Counted from the stretch's first letter, positions 17,519-28,646 are shown. The stretch is 64,000 nucleotides of DNA from Acidobacteriota bacterium (GCA_019244185.1 JAFATB010000019.1:62001-126000), one strand, 5' to 3'. Notes: a model not told the origin generated them from the letters alone. Translations and numbers: made by a program.

Positions 17519-18721
17519 ATGTACCGCCCGATGGAGCTGGACATCTTCTTCTCGATCTGTCAGACCGACGTGCACGGGTACGTGCCGAGCGAGCGGGAGA
17601 TGTTCGAGCACTTCTTCGAGCAGGTCGAGCTCGCGGACGCGCTGGGCTTCGGCACGGCGTGGGTCGCGGAGAGCCACCTCTCGACGGAGATTCAGAAAAC
17701 GAATCCCGGCGCCGTGATCCCGCACTTCATCGGCGAGATCGGCCTCAACACCGACATCCTGCAGCTCGCCCATCGCGTGTTCGCGCGCACGAAGCGCATC
17801 GGCATGGGCTCGGCGATCATGAACATTCTCTGCAACGGCGGACCGATCGCCGCGGCGGAGCGCATCAAGACGTTCCTCACGCTGCACGGGCTCGACCCGA
17901 ACGAGCGGCGCACGCTGACGGTCGGCTTCGCGTCGGGACGCTTTCCGTTCATCAACGTTCCGTACGGCATCGTGCCGCGCAATCCCGTCGAGGCTGCGGC
18001 GTGGCCGGTGGTGAAGAACAAGATCTTCGAGGAAGCGACGGAGATCTTCCTGCGGCTGCTGAAAGGGGAAGTGCTCAGCTCCGCGATGATCGCGCCGCGC
18101 GCGCTGCGCCGAGGGGACTTCCGCACCGACGCCGACTGGCAGCGCGTGCAAGAGGCATTCGGTCAATACGTTGACGAAATCGCGCTCGAGCCGCGCTGGC
18201 GCTTTCCGAACCTCAAGATCGTGCCGCAGGAGCCGCGCATGGACCTGCTGCGGCTGTCGATCGGCTCGCACGATCCGGCGACGCAGATCTTCGCGAACAC
18301 GATCCTCCCCGTCGGCGTCTTCAATCTCTCCATCACGCCCGGCGCGGAGATCGAGGAGACGAACCGCCGCATGCAGACGCACTACCACGCCGACGGCGGC
18401 GGCTGGCAGCGGCGGCTGATGCCGCGCACGGTGCTGGTCTTCATCAGCGACGACGCGCAGCAGGCCGCGGACGAGGCGCGCGACGCGCTGTCGAACTACT
18501 GGCGCGCGCTCGAAGGCACGCTCGACGAGGAGAAGGTGCGGCGCGCGACGAACAACGCGCTCGTCGGCACGCCGGACCAGATCGCGGAACAGATGCGCGA
18601 GCGCTTCGATCCCGAGGACCGGCTCATGCTCTGGTTCGACTTCAACAACCACGACTCGAAACGCGTGATGAAGAACATGCGCGACTTCATGACGCGCGTC
18701 GCGCCGGAGCTCGCGTCATGA
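17519..18721 (+). CDS. LLM-class flavin-dependent monooxygenase/oxidoreductase
   Basis: A 400-residue luciferase-like (F420/FMN) TIM-barrel enzyme. Visible family segments are ELDIFFSICQTDVHGYVPS at the N-terminus, LADALGFGTAWVAESHLS (the conserved W.aEHh-type motif near 45), GMGSAIMNIL and ERIKTFLTL, and the C-terminal LVGTPDQIAEQMRERF. These enzymes usually oxygenate or desulfonate small organics, but the substrate is not readable. The start could also be MELD at 17531. Its TGA overlaps the ATG of the asparaginase-like gene, and four genes run without gaps towards an aminophenol-type ring-cleavage module. An upstream hydroxylation or N-oxidation step is therefore plausible, but this is inferred from context only. 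Confidence 0.88.
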   Translation: MYRPMELDIFFSICQTDVHGYVPSEREMFEHFFEQVELADALGFGTAWVAESHLSTEIQKTNPGAVIPHFIGEIGLNTDILQLAHRVFARTKRIGMGSAIMNILCNGGPIAAAERIKTFLTLHGLDPNERRTLTVGFASGRFPFINVPYGIVPRNPVEAAAWPVVKNKIFEEATEIFLRLLKGEVLSSAMIAPRALRRGDFRTDADWQRVQEAFGQYVDEIALEPRWRFPNLKIVPQEPRMDLLRLSIGSHDPATQIFANTILPVGVFNLSITPGAEIEETNRRMQTHYHADGGGWQRRLMPRTVLVFISDDAQQAADEARDALSNYWRALEGTLDEEKVRRATNNALVGTPDQIAEQMRERFDPEDRLMLWFDFNNHDSKRVMKNMRDFMTRVAPELAS

Positions 18722-19818
18722 CCACCGTCGACGAAACGACGACGCCCACGGCCACGTTCGACGAGAGCGTCGCGCCGAACTTCGCGCGCGCGATGCCGAA
18801 CTGGCAGCCGCTCGTCGAGTACCGCCGCAACGGCGTCGCCGAGAACACGATCCACGGCGCGGTGTCGTGGGTCACCGGCAAGAACCTGCTCTACTCGTTC
18901 GGCGGGAACGTCGAGGTCTACGGACGCTCGATGGTGAAGCCGCTGATGATGAAAGTCTTCGCGCGCGACTTCGCGTCCGCGCTGACGCCGGAGCAGCAAG
19001 CCATCTCCGTCGCCTCGCACAACGGCGACACCGAGCACGTCGCCGTCGCGCGCTCCATCCTGCGCGAGAGCGAATGGGGCCTCATGCAGACGCCGCACGA
19101 CGTGCCGCTCGTGCAGTTCGGCCGGCAGGTGCGCCGCCCGCGCCGCTGGTATCACTGCTGTTCCGGCGAGCACGCGGCCATCCTGCGCGGCTGCCGCCTG
19201 CGCGGCTGGCGCCGCACCGGCTACGTCCTGCCGCATCATCCGTTCTTCCAGGAGTACATGCAGTACATGCGCGGCGTGCTCGGCGGCGACTGGAAGATGG
19301 GCACGATCGCGAAAGACGGCTGCGGCCTGCCGACGGTGTCGATGACGGTGACCGATCTCGCGAAGCTCTTCGCGAATCTCGTCACCGAAAAGCACGACGA
19401 CTGGATCTGGCGCGCGATGGTCGAACATCCCGATCTCATCGGCGGCTTCAACCGGCTCGACTCGACGGTGCTCAAGGCGTGCGGCGGCAAGGTCCTCGCG
19501 AAGGAAGGCGCCGACGGTCTCCTCGGCCTCGCCATCGAGCATCCCGAATTTCCCGAGGGACTCGGCGTGGTCGTGAAGATCGCGCACGGCTGGAACCCGC
19601 AGGCGACGTGGTACATCGCCCGCTACATCCTCGGCGTCCTCGGCTTCGAGTTCCGCAACCCATACAAGCTCCGGCGGCAGAAGGCGTACATCGTCCCGGA
19701 AGTGATTCCGCCGAATTTGCGCGAGCGCATGGCCGCCATCGTGCCGTGGGACTCATGGGATCCGGACATCGACCGTTGGGAGTTCGATCCGCAGGAGTTC
19801 TTCATTGCGCCTCGCTAA
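18718..19818 (+). CDS. Class-3 L-asparaginase-like amidohydrolase
   Basis: A 366-residue member of the asparaginase II family (Rhizobium etli type, PF06089). The N-terminus VEYRRNGVAENTIHGAV matches the family. Active-site motifs are all kept: RSMVK (Ser-x-x-Lys), ASHNGD, CCSGEHAAI with the Cys, KDGCGLPT with Asp and Cys, and GGKVLAKEGADG with the distal Lys. One change stands out: the usual NCSGKHA has Glu instead of Lys. Family members hydrolyse asparagine to aspartate and ammonia. Here, tightly overlapping an LLM oxygenase (ATGA) and an aldehyde dehydrogenase (14-nt overlap), a different amide or imine substrate in the same pathway is possible. Cytosolic, no signal peptide. Confidence 0.82.
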   Translation: MTTVDETTTPTATFDESVAPNFARAMPNWQPLVEYRRNGVAENTIHGAVSWVTGKNLLYSFGGNVEVYGRSMVKPLMMKVFARDFASALTPEQQAISVASHNGDTEHVAVARSILRESEWGLMQTPHDVPLVQFGRQVRRPRRWYHCCSGEHAAILRGCRLRGWRRTGYVLPHHPFFQEYMQYMRGVLGGDWKMGTIAKDGCGLPTVSMTVTDLAKLFANLVTEKHDDWIWRAMVEHPDLIGGFNRLDSTVLKACGGKVLAKEGADGLLGLAIEHPEFPEGLGVVVKIAHGWNPQATWYIARYILGVLGFEFRNPYKLRRQKAYIVPEVIPPNLRERMAAIVPWDSWDPDIDRWEFDPQEFFIAPR

Positions 19819-21232
19819 CTTCATCAACGGCACCTTCGTCCCCCCGCGCGCGAACGCCTACCTCGACGACGTCGAGCCCGCCACCGGCGAAGTGCTCGCG
19901 CACGTTCCCGACTCCGACAGTCAAGATGTTGACGATGCCGTGCGCGCGGCGAAGGCGGCGTTCCCCGCGTGGGCGGCGATGCACGCCGAGCAGCGCAGCC
20001 GGTTGCTGCTGAAGCTCGCGGAGCTCATCGAACAGAACCTCGACGAGCTCGCGCAACTCGAGAGCCGCGACAACGGCAAGTCGGTCTCGCTCGCGCGGCG
20101 GCTGGACATCCCGCGCGCGGTGGCGAACTTCCGTTTCTTCGCCACGGCCATCCTGCATCACGCCAGCGAGGCGCACATCGCCGACGGGCACGCGCTCAAC
20201 TACACGCTGCGCCAGCCGATCGGCATTGCGGGTCTGATCTCGCCGTGGAACCTGCCGCTGTATCTGCTGTCGTGGAAGATCGCGCCTGCGCTCGCGTGCG
20301 GCAATACGTGCGTGGCCAAGCCTTCCGAGCTGACGCCGTTGACGGCGCAGCGGCTCGCGGAGCTTTCGCTCGATGCCGGCATTCCGCCGGGCGTCCTCAA
20401 CATCGTGCACGGCTACGGCGCGAAAGCCGGCGCCGCGCTCTGCGAACACCCCGACGTGCCGCTGATCTCGTTCACGGGCGGCACCGTCACCGGCGCGAAG
20501 GTCGCCGCAACCGCGGCGCCGAAATTCAAGAAGCTCTCGCTGGAGCTCGGCGGCAAGAACCCGAACCTCATCTTCGCCGACGCCGATCTCGACGAAGCCG
20601 TGTCGACGTCGATCCGCTCGAGCTTCTGGAATCAGGGCGAGATCTGTCTCTGCGGCTCGCGCATCTTCGTCGAGCGCTCGATCTACGACGCGTTCCTCGA
20701 ACGCTTCGTGGCCGCGACGAAGCAGCTGCGCATCGGCGATCCGGCCGATCCACAAACCGATGTCGGCGCGCTGATCAGCGCCGCGCACCTCGAGAAAGTC
20801 ACCGGCTATCTCCGCCTCGCCGAAGAAGAAGGCGGCACGATCGTCACCGGCGGCAAGCGCGTCGATCGTCCCGGCTTCTTTCTCGAGCCCGCGGTGATCA
20901 CGGGCCTCGGCTGCGACTGCCGCGTCCTGCAGGAAGAGATCTTCGGACCCGTCGTCACCATCACGCCGTTCGACGCGGAAGACGACGCGATCGCGTTCGC
21001 GAACTCGACGCGCTACGGACTTTCGGCAACAGTGTGGACGCGCGATCTGCAGCGCGCGCATCGCGTCGCGGCGAAGCTCGACGCCGGCACGATCTGGATC
21101 AACTGCTGGCTATTGCGCGATCTGCGCGTGCCGTTCGGCGGCGTCAAAGACAGCGGCGTGGGACGCGAGGGCGGCGTCGATTCACTGCATTTTTTCACCG
21201 AGCCGAAGAACATCTGTGTGAAGCTGTCCTGA
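19805..21232 (+). CDS. 2-aminomuconic/2-hydroxymuconic semialdehyde dehydrogenase-like ALDH
   Basis: A 475-residue NAD(P)-dependent aldehyde dehydrogenase. Catalytic Glu247 is in LELGGKNPN and the nucleophile Cys281 in NQGEICLCGSRI. The sequence NQGEICLCGSRIFVE, the WNLPLYLLSWKIAPAL segment and the C-terminal RVPFGGVKDSGVGREGG are typical of the AmnC/NbaE/XylG-like branch that oxidises muconic semialdehydes. The start is TTG at 19805, overlapping the asparaginase-like stop by 14 nt; no ATG is available without losing MRLANFINGTFV, which is conserved. Two dioxygenase subunits of the aminophenol type lie downstream, so oxidation of 2-aminomuconic semialdehyde to 2-aminomuconate is the best guess. 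Confidence 0.85.
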   Translation: MRLANFINGTFVPPRANAYLDDVEPATGEVLAHVPDSDSQDVDDAVRAAKAAFPAWAAMHAEQRSRLLLKLAELIEQNLDELAQLESRDNGKSVSLARRLDIPRAVANFRFFATAILHHASEAHIADGHALNYTLRQPIGIAGLISPWNLPLYLLSWKIAPALACGNTCVAKPSELTPLTAQRLAELSLDAGIPPGVLNIVHGYGAKAGAALCEHPDVPLISFTGGTVTGAKVAATAAPKFKKLSLELGGKNPNLIFADADLDEAVSTSIRSSFWNQGEICLCGSRIFVERSIYDAFLERFVAATKQLRIGDPADPQTDVGALISAAHLEKVTGYLRLAEEEGGTIVTGGKRVDRPGFFLEPAVITGLGCDCRVLQEEIFGPVVTITPFDAEDDAIAFANSTRYGLSATVWTRDLQRAHRVAAKLDAGTIWINCWLLRDLRVPFGGVKDSGVGREGGVDSLHFFTEPKNICVKLS

Positions 21233-22500
21233 TGGACGAGCTCGATTCGCAGAGCATTCGCTGGCATCCGGCCACGCGCGTCCTCTTCCGCTTCGCCTTC
21301 GCCTTCTTCGTCCTCATCAACGCGCCGTTCCCGCTCGACTACATCCCGGGTGTCGGCAGCGCGTGGATGAAGATGTGGCAGGCGGCGGTGCCCGTGATCG
21401 CCGAGCGCGTCTTCCGCGTGAAGACGCCGATGCTGCCGAACGGCAGCGGCGACACGACGTGGAACTGGGTCCAGATCGCGACGATGCTCGCCGTCGCGCT
21501 CCTCGTCACGATCGTCTGGAGCGTCCTCGATCGCCGCCGCACGCAGTACACGTGGCTGCACGAGGCGCTGCGCATCTACGTCCGCTTCGCGCTCGCGCTC
21601 ACGATGATCTTCTACGGCATGGACAAGGTGATGGTGGCGCAGTTCCCGCCGCCGTCGCTCGAGAAGCTCGCGCAGCTGTACGGCGACTCCTCGCCGATGG
21701 GCGTGCTGTGGGCTTTCATGGGCTACTCGAACGCGTATCAATGTCTCACCGGACTCGTGGAAACCGTCGCCGGCATCCTGCTCACGTTCCGCCGCACGAC
21801 GCTCCTCGGCGCCTGCGTCTCGATCATCGCGATGACGAACGTCGTTGCGCTGAATTTCTTCTTCGACGTGCCGGTGAAGATCTACTCGTCCGAGCTCCTG
21901 CTGATGGCGGTCTTTCTCACCGTACGCGATCTGCCGCGGCTCGCGCGTTTCTTTCTCGATCAGCCCGCCGACGCGCCGCCACCGCCGCCGCTGCGCATGC
22001 GTCCGTGGGTGCGCCTCACGGCGATCGTCGTGCGCAACGTGCTCATCGCGCTCTACATCTACCAGTGCGTCGAGCACGTCCACGACATCCGCAAGTACAT
22101 GGAAGTGGGCCTCGAGTCGCCGCTGCGCGGCGTATGGAACGTCGACGAGCTCGTGTTCGACGGCAAGCCGCGCCCGCCGCTGACGACCGACTTCACGCGC
22201 TGGCGCCGCGTGGTCATCGACCGTCCCGGCTTTCTCTCGATCTACTCGATGGAAGACAAACGGCAGCGCTTCACGGCCAAAGTCGACGAGAAGAAGCAGA
22301 CCATCGACGTCGAAGACCGCGACAACGCGAGCGTGAAGTTCACGCTGCACTACCAGCGTCCCGCGCGCGACGTGCTGGTGCTCGACACGAACGCGCTGGG
22401 TCACGCGATCCACGCGACGTGCAGGCGCCGCGCGGACCAGAACTTCTTCCTGGTCACGCGCGGCTTCCACTGGGTCAACGAACAGCCGCTGAATCGCTAG
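21232..22500 (+). CDS. DoxX-like multi-spanning membrane protein
   Basis: A 422-residue protein starting at the ATG that overlaps the ALDH stop. Hydrophobic helices are seen near 20-40 (FRFAFAFFVLINAPF), 75-95 (IATMLAVALLVTIVW), 115-135 (IYVRFALALTMIFYGMDKV), 165-215 and 260-280. The pattern with FYGMDKV and the GLVETVAGILLTF segment resembles DoxX/DoxD-type proteins. The last ~130 residues are soluble beta-rich sequence (FTRWRRVVIDRPG, QTIDVEDRD) that I do not recognise. It may handle quinone-linked redox or transport for the pathway, but no function can be assigned. Last gene of the overlapping four-gene run. Confidence 0.75.
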   Translation: MDELDSQSIRWHPATRVLFRFAFAFFVLINAPFPLDYIPGVGSAWMKMWQAAVPVIAERVFRVKTPMLPNGSGDTTWNWVQIATMLAVALLVTIVWSVLDRRRTQYTWLHEALRIYVRFALALTMIFYGMDKVMVAQFPPPSLEKLAQLYGDSSPMGVLWAFMGYSNAYQCLTGLVETVAGILLTFRRTTLLGACVSIIAMTNVVALNFFFDVPVKIYSSELLLMAVFLTVRDLPRLARFFLDQPADAPPPPPLRMRPWVRLTAIVVRNVLIALYIYQCVEHVHDIRKYMEVGLESPLRGVWNVDELVFDGKPRPPLTTDFTRWRRVVIDRPGFLSIYSMEDKRQRFTAKVDEKKQTIDVEDRDNASVKFTLHYQRPARDVLVLDTNALGHAIHATCRRRADQNFFLVTRGFHWVNEQPLNR

Positions 22501-22507
22501 CGTCGAT

Positions 22508-24602
<2,095 letters not shown>

Positions 24603-24651
24603 TGCGCGCGCGCCAGTTGACCTGCCGCGACGCGTCGCGCATTCTGCGCCG

Positions 24652-26076
24652 GTGATTCAGAAGGCGTACATCGTTCCGGGCCAGCCGCATCCGCTCCTCG
24701 CGCCGGAGAAAAATGCCGGATGGGCGTCGCTGCGGCGCAGCTACGAGGCCGTCGGGAAGGAAATCGAGCGTTCCGGAGCGGAGCTGATCCTGCTTTATTC
24801 GACGCAGTGGTTCTCCGTCATCGGGCATCTCTTCCAGATCGACCCGAAGCCGAAGTGGACGCTCGTCGATCAGAACTGGTACGCGCTCGGCGAGATCCCG
24901 TACGAGTTCCGCATCGAACCGGAGTTCGGCAAGCTCTACGCGCGCCTGTGCAAAGAGCACGGCATGCAGGCGGCGACGGTCGCGTATCACGGCTTCCCGA
25001 TCGACACCGGCACTGTCGTCGCGCTGAAGCTTCTCAACCCGAACAACGCCATCCCCGCGTCGGTCGTCTCGTGCAACATCTACGCGGAGCGCGAGGAAAC
25101 GCGCGCGCTGGGATTCGCCGCGCGTGCCGCGATCGAGGCGTACGGCAAGAAGACGATCGTCGTCTGCGTGACGAATCTCTCGAACCGTTACGAGGTCGCG
25201 GACATCGATCCCGCGCACGACCGCATCTCGTCGCAGAAAGACGACGAGTGGAACCGCAAGATCCTGGAGATGTTCGGCGAGGGTCGGCTCGAAGACGTCG
25301 CGCAGGTCGCCCGCGACTTCGCGCGCGAGGCCAACGCCGACATGAACTTCAAGGCGATCTGGTGGCTCGGCGCGGTGATGGGCGAGCACAACAAGTACGA
25401 CGGCAAGGTGTGGGATTACCAGCCGGTGTGGGGTACCGGCAACGCCATCGTCGAGCTCACGCCGAACGACCGCAAGCAGATGGACTGGGAGAAGGAGTTC
25501 GACGAGGGACCGGTCCCGGAGTTCGCGGCGGGCGGTACCGGACTCGAGTCGCATAACGTGCTCGCCGAAGGGCCGGACGTGCACCGGCAGAGCGAGCTCT
25601 CGTCGCAGGACGATTACGGCGGCGCCGCGCCCGCGTCCTCGCAGACGGCTGCTGCAGCGCAGCCGCCGCAGATCATCCGCAGCGAACGCGCGCCGAAGCC
25701 GGTGGGGCCGTATCCGCACGCGCGCCGCGTCGGCGACTTTCTCTTCCTCTCCGGCATCGGTCCGCGCACGCCGGGCACGAACGAGATCCCCGGCCTGCTG
25801 CGCGACGGTGCGGGCAGCGTCATCGGCCACGACATCGACGTCCAGACGCGCGCGTGCATCGAGAACGTGAAGACGATCCTCGAGGAAGCGGGCAGCTCGC
25901 TCGCGAAGGTGCTCGACGTGACGGTGTATCTCACCGACATGCAGGGCGACTTCGCGCGCTTCAACGAGGTCTACGCGGAATACTTCGGCACGATCCAGCC
26001 GACGCGCACGACCGTCGGCGTCGACTCGCTGCCGACGCCGATCGCGGTCGAGTTGAAGGTCATCGCCGCGGCGTGA
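24652..26076 (+). CDS. Fusion: 2-aminophenol 1,6-dioxygenase alpha-like subunit + RidA/2-aminomuconate deaminase domain
   Basis: A 474-residue two-domain protein starting with GTG. Residues 1-~275 match the AmnA/CnbCa alpha subunit of 2-aminophenol dioxygenases: YIVPGQPHPLLAPE, LILLYSTQWFSVIGH, YHGFPIDTGTVVA, RISSQKDDEWNRKIL and MNFKAIWWLGAVMG. As in those subunits, a complete metal site is not evident, so it is probably structural. A low-complexity linker (~276-338) leads to a RidA domain (~340-474) with GDFLFLSGIGPRTPG, the conserved Arg452 in PTRTTVGV and Glu467 in VELKVIAAA, resembling 2-aminomuconate deaminase (AmnD/NbaF). The fusion joins steps 1 and 3 of the aminomuconate pathway; step 2 is the ALDH at 19805. 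The sequence is continuous with no frameshift sign. Confidence 0.88.
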   Translation: MIQKAYIVPGQPHPLLAPEKNAGWASLRRSYEAVGKEIERSGAELILLYSTQWFSVIGHLFQIDPKPKWTLVDQNWYALGEIPYEFRIEPEFGKLYARLCKEHGMQAATVAYHGFPIDTGTVVALKLLNPNNAIPASVVSCNIYAEREETRALGFAARAAIEAYGKKTIVVCVTNLSNRYEVADIDPAHDRISSQKDDEWNRKILEMFGEGRLEDVAQVARDFAREANADMNFKAIWWLGAVMGEHNKYDGKVWDYQPVWGTGNAIVELTPNDRKQMDWEKEFDEGPVPEFAAGGTGLESHNVLAEGPDVHRQSELSSQDDYGGAAPASSQTAAAAQPPQIIRSERAPKPVGPYPHARRVGDFLFLSGIGPRTPGTNEIPGLLRDGAGSVIGHDIDVQTRACIENVKTILEEAGSSLAKVLDVTVYLTDMQGDFARFNEVYAEYFGTIQPTRTTVGVDSLPTPIAVELKVIAAA

Positions 26077-26080
26077 GCGC

Positions 26081-27148
26081 TCACGACGCGCGCGTCGAGT
26101 CGTAGGCGGTCATGAGCCGCTCGGCCGCGCGCGGGTAGCCGAACTCCAGCGAGCGCTGGTACACCGCGCGCCGCAGCGGCTCGGGCTCGCGCGCGAGAAG
26201 GTCGGCGGCGAGCGCGGCGAGGGCGCCCGGCGCCGCGGCGCTCGCCACGTGTGCGCGGCCGGTGAGCGCGAGGACGCCTTCGATTGGATAGACGGCCGGC
26301 GGCACGCCGCACGCCATCGCCTCGAGCACGGCGCGATGACCTTCGTCGGAGCCGCGCGCGGTGAAGAAGAGCAGATCCGCGGCGCGGTAATGCTCGGCGA
26401 GATCGTCCTCGTGATAGCCGGCCCAGAGCACATCATCCGCGACGCCGAGCTCGCGAGAGAGCGTTTCCAGCGCCGGCCGATGCTCGCCGTGGCCGATGAT
26501 CATCAGGCGCACCTTCGTCGTCGACGCGCGCAACTCCGCGAACGTCCGCAGCGCGTCTTCGAAGCCGCGTCCCGCGGAGAGCTTGCCGATCACGGTGACG
26601 AGCTTCGTTTCCGGCGCGATGCCGTACTGCGCGCGCACGTCGCCGCCCGCGGGCGTGAACTGCCGGTGATCGAGCGGCGGCGGCGTGAAGGTGACCTCGC
26701 GCCCGCCGAAGACCGGCGCGCCGAGGAACGCGTCGTTGATCGCGAAGAGATGCGCGGTGCGCGCGATGAGCGAGCGCGTGAAGACGTCCGAGCGCAGCAC
26801 GCGCCGCGCGTGGAACGTGCGCGCGAGCCGCAGGCGCGGATGGTTGCGCGAGACGGCGCGCGCGAGCCAGTGGTCGTAGGTGAGATGCGCGTGCAGGACG
26901 TCGAAGCCGTGCTGGTGGACCATCCGGTCGAGCGCGCCGAGGGAGCGGACGAACGTCATCGGGTTCTGCGCCTTCTCGATGAGCGGATGCGCGAAGTCGT
27001 GATGCTCGAGCTTCGCCTGCAGCTTGTAGCCGCCGACGTACGCGTAGTGCGCGTCGACGCCGGCCGCGCGCAAGGCTTCGACTTCGGCGAAGGCCGGTGC
27101 CGCGGCGCCGGTCCAGCGGTTGCCCGCGGCGAGATGGAGAACGCGCAT
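26081..27148 (-). CDS. Family 4 glycosyltransferase
   Basis: A 355-residue GT-B enzyme. The N-terminal half has VLHLAAGNRWTGAAAPAFAE (donor/acceptor-loop glycines), FDVLHAHLTYDHWLAR and LARTFHARRVLRSD; the C-terminal half has VTVIGKLSAGRGFEDALR, LMIIGHGEHRPAL and the donor-binding E-x7-E-like GSDEGHRAVLEAMACG. It probably transfers a sugar from a nucleotide donor to a lipid-linked or surface glycan. It is divergent from the Trm112/O-antigen-ligase pair, which supports a cell-surface polysaccharide role. Convergent with the dioxygenase fusion, 4 nt apart. Confidence 0.88.
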   Translation of the reverse strand: MRVLHLAAGNRWTGAAAPAFAEVEALRAAGVDAHYAYVGGYKLQAKLEHHDFAHPLIEKAQNPMTFVRSLGALDRMVHQHGFDVLHAHLTYDHWLARAVSRNHPRLRLARTFHARRVLRSDVFTRSLIARTAHLFAINDAFLGAPVFGGREVTFTPPPLDHRQFTPAGGDVRAQYGIAPETKLVTVIGKLSAGRGFEDALRTFAELRASTTKVRLMIIGHGEHRPALETLSRELGVADDVLWAGYHEDDLAEHYRAADLLFFTARGSDEGHRAVLEAMACGVPPAVYPIEGVLALTGRAHVASAAAPGALAALAADLLAREPEPLRRAVYQRSLEFGYPRAAERLMTAYDSTRAS

Positions 27149-27152
27149 GTTT

Positions 27153-27161
27153 TGCTATAGT
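27153..27161 (+). promoter_or_regulatory. Extended -10 promoter of the Trm112 gene
   Basis: TGCTATAGT is an extended -10 (TG-N-TATAGT) and ends 9 nt before the ATG. Initiation would give a very short or leaderless transcript. It lies in the 22-nt gap between divergent start codons. Confidence 0.45.
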
Positions 27162-27170
27162 TCGCGCGCC

Positions 27171-27410
27171 ATGGCCGTCGACGCCGAACTCCTCGAGATT
27201 CTAGCCTGCCCGCTCTGCAAGCAGGAGGTGAAGCTCGTCCCGCTGACGCCGGCGCGCGCCACCGCCGTGCGCGACAAGTTCCGCGAGAAGTTCCGCGGCG
27301 AAGAGCCGGTCGTCGAACAGGGGCTGCAGTGCGTCAAGTGCGGCCGCGTGTATCCGATCGTCAGCGACATCCCCGTGATGCTCGTTGAAGAAGCTTTCGA
27401 AGAGGCGTGA
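27171..27410 (+). CDS. Trm112 family zinc-ribbon protein
   Basis: A 79-residue protein with the family N-terminus ELLEILACPLCKQEV (CxxC), a helical insert, LQCVKCGRVYPI (second CxxC) and the final SDIPVMLVEEA. The four Cys should bind zinc. In eukaryotes and archaea Trm112 activates methyltransferases; bacterial copies (YcaR-like) are often next to LPS or glycan genes and of unclear role. The TGA overlaps the GTG start of the O-antigen ligase-like gene, so they are coupled. The 25-residue insert between the CxxC pairs is somewhat long. Confidence 0.9.
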   Translation: MAVDAELLEILACPLCKQEVKLVPLTPARATAVRDKFREKFRGEEPVVEQGLQCVKCGRVYPIVSDIPVMLVEEAFEEA

Positions 27411-28627
27411 ATCCTCGCGTCAACGAAGGCGCGAATCGTTCGGCGCTGCTCGCCTGGGCGTGCGGCCTCTATCTCGCGCACATCCTTCTGCAAGGAAAAA
27501 TCGCACTCTCCGAGCTGAGCGCGTTCTGGGCGATCTTCTGCCTCGGCTGGGCCATCGCCCGCGGCGAGGCGCGCTTCTCGTTTCACATCCTCTACTACCC
27601 GCTCCTCGTGTACGGCGCCGCGTCGACGCTTTCCGCGCTCGCGGCCTCGCGCCGCATCCATCAGGGCGCCGAAGGGATGCTCTGGTTCAAGATGCTGATC
27701 TTCCCGGCGGCGCTGATCCTCTTCCGCCACTTCCCGAAGCTGCGCGAGCGGACGATCTGGGCGCACGCGATCTTCGCGGCCGGCATCGCCACGTGGGGAC
27801 TCTTCCAGTTCGTCTTCCTCGACCGGCGCGATCTCGAGCATCGCATTCAGGGTCCGTCGACGCACGTCATGACGTTCTCGGGCCTCCTGCTCCCGCTCTC
27901 GCTCATGTTCCTGCTCCTCTGGTGGCACGAGCGGAAGCCGTGGCAGCTCGTGGTCACGCTCGTGGTCACGCTGACGCTGCTCCTCACGTTCACGCGCAGC
28001 GTCTGGCTCGGCTGGGTCGCCGCCGCGGCGACGGTGCTGCTGATGACGCGCGCCCGCGCGCGCATCGCGCTCTACGCGCTGCCGGTGCTGATCCTCTTCG
28101 TCACGTTCCTGCCGCTGTCGCTCTTCAGCCGCCTGATGTCGACGTTCGACACGAGCCAGTCGTCGAACTTCGACCGCATCCGCATGGTCGAAGCCGGCGT
28201 CGAGATGATCCGCGACCACCCTCTCCTCGGCGTCGGTCCCGCGAACGTGAAAGAGGTGTATCCGCTCTATCGCAGACAGGACGCGCCGCGGCCGCGGCCG
28301 CCGCATCTCCACAACAACGTCGTGCAGCTGTGGGCCGAACGCGGCATCCTCGGGCTCGCCGCGTACGTGCTGCTGCTCACGCTCTTCCTGCGTGAATGCG
28401 CGCGGGCGCGGCGCGGACCGCAGCGCATGTGGGGAGAGATCGGCATCGCCGTGGCCGTCAGCCTCACGGTGGCGGGACTCTTCGAGTTCAACTTCGGGGA
28501 TACCGAGGTGTTTTATCTGATGCTCAACCTCTTCGCGCTCGTGGTCGCTTCGAGCGAAGAGCTCGCCGAGCAGCCTGAGCCGCGGACGAATGAACTGCGG
28601 ACACCGCTTGTTGCCACGAGCGCGTAA
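27407..28627 (+). CDS. O-antigen ligase/polymerase family membrane protein
   Basis: A 406-residue integral membrane protein with about ten hydrophobic helices and one large periplasmic loop. Around it lie the Wzy_C (PF04932) hallmarks: LLTFTRSVWLGWVAAAAT, FDRIRMVEAGVEMIRDHP, LLGVGPANVKEVYP and HLHNNVVQLWAERGILGLA. These contain the conserved Arg and His of WaaL-type ligases. Such proteins ligate or polymerise undecaprenyl-linked glycans on the periplasmic face. GTG start overlapping the Trm112 stop. Together with the divergent GT4 gene this suggests a small surface-glycan locus. Confidence 0.88.
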   Translation: MNPRVNEGANRSALLAWACGLYLAHILLQGKIALSELSAFWAIFCLGWAIARGEARFSFHILYYPLLVYGAASTLSALAASRRIHQGAEGMLWFKMLIFPAALILFRHFPKLRERTIWAHAIFAAGIATWGLFQFVFLDRRDLEHRIQGPSTHVMTFSGLLLPLSLMFLLLWWHERKPWQLVVTLVVTLTLLLTFTRSVWLGWVAAAATVLLMTRARARIALYALPVLILFVTFLPLSLFSRLMSTFDTSQSSNFDRIRMVEAGVEMIRDHPLLGVGPANVKEVYPLYRRQDAPRPRPPHLHNNVVQLWAERGILGLAAYVLLLTLFLRECARARRGPQRMWGEIGIAVAVSLTVAGLFEFNFGDTEVFYLMLNLFALVVASSEELAEQPEPRTNELRTPLVATSA

Positions 28628-28646
28628 CCGCAGAACCTTTCGTCCC

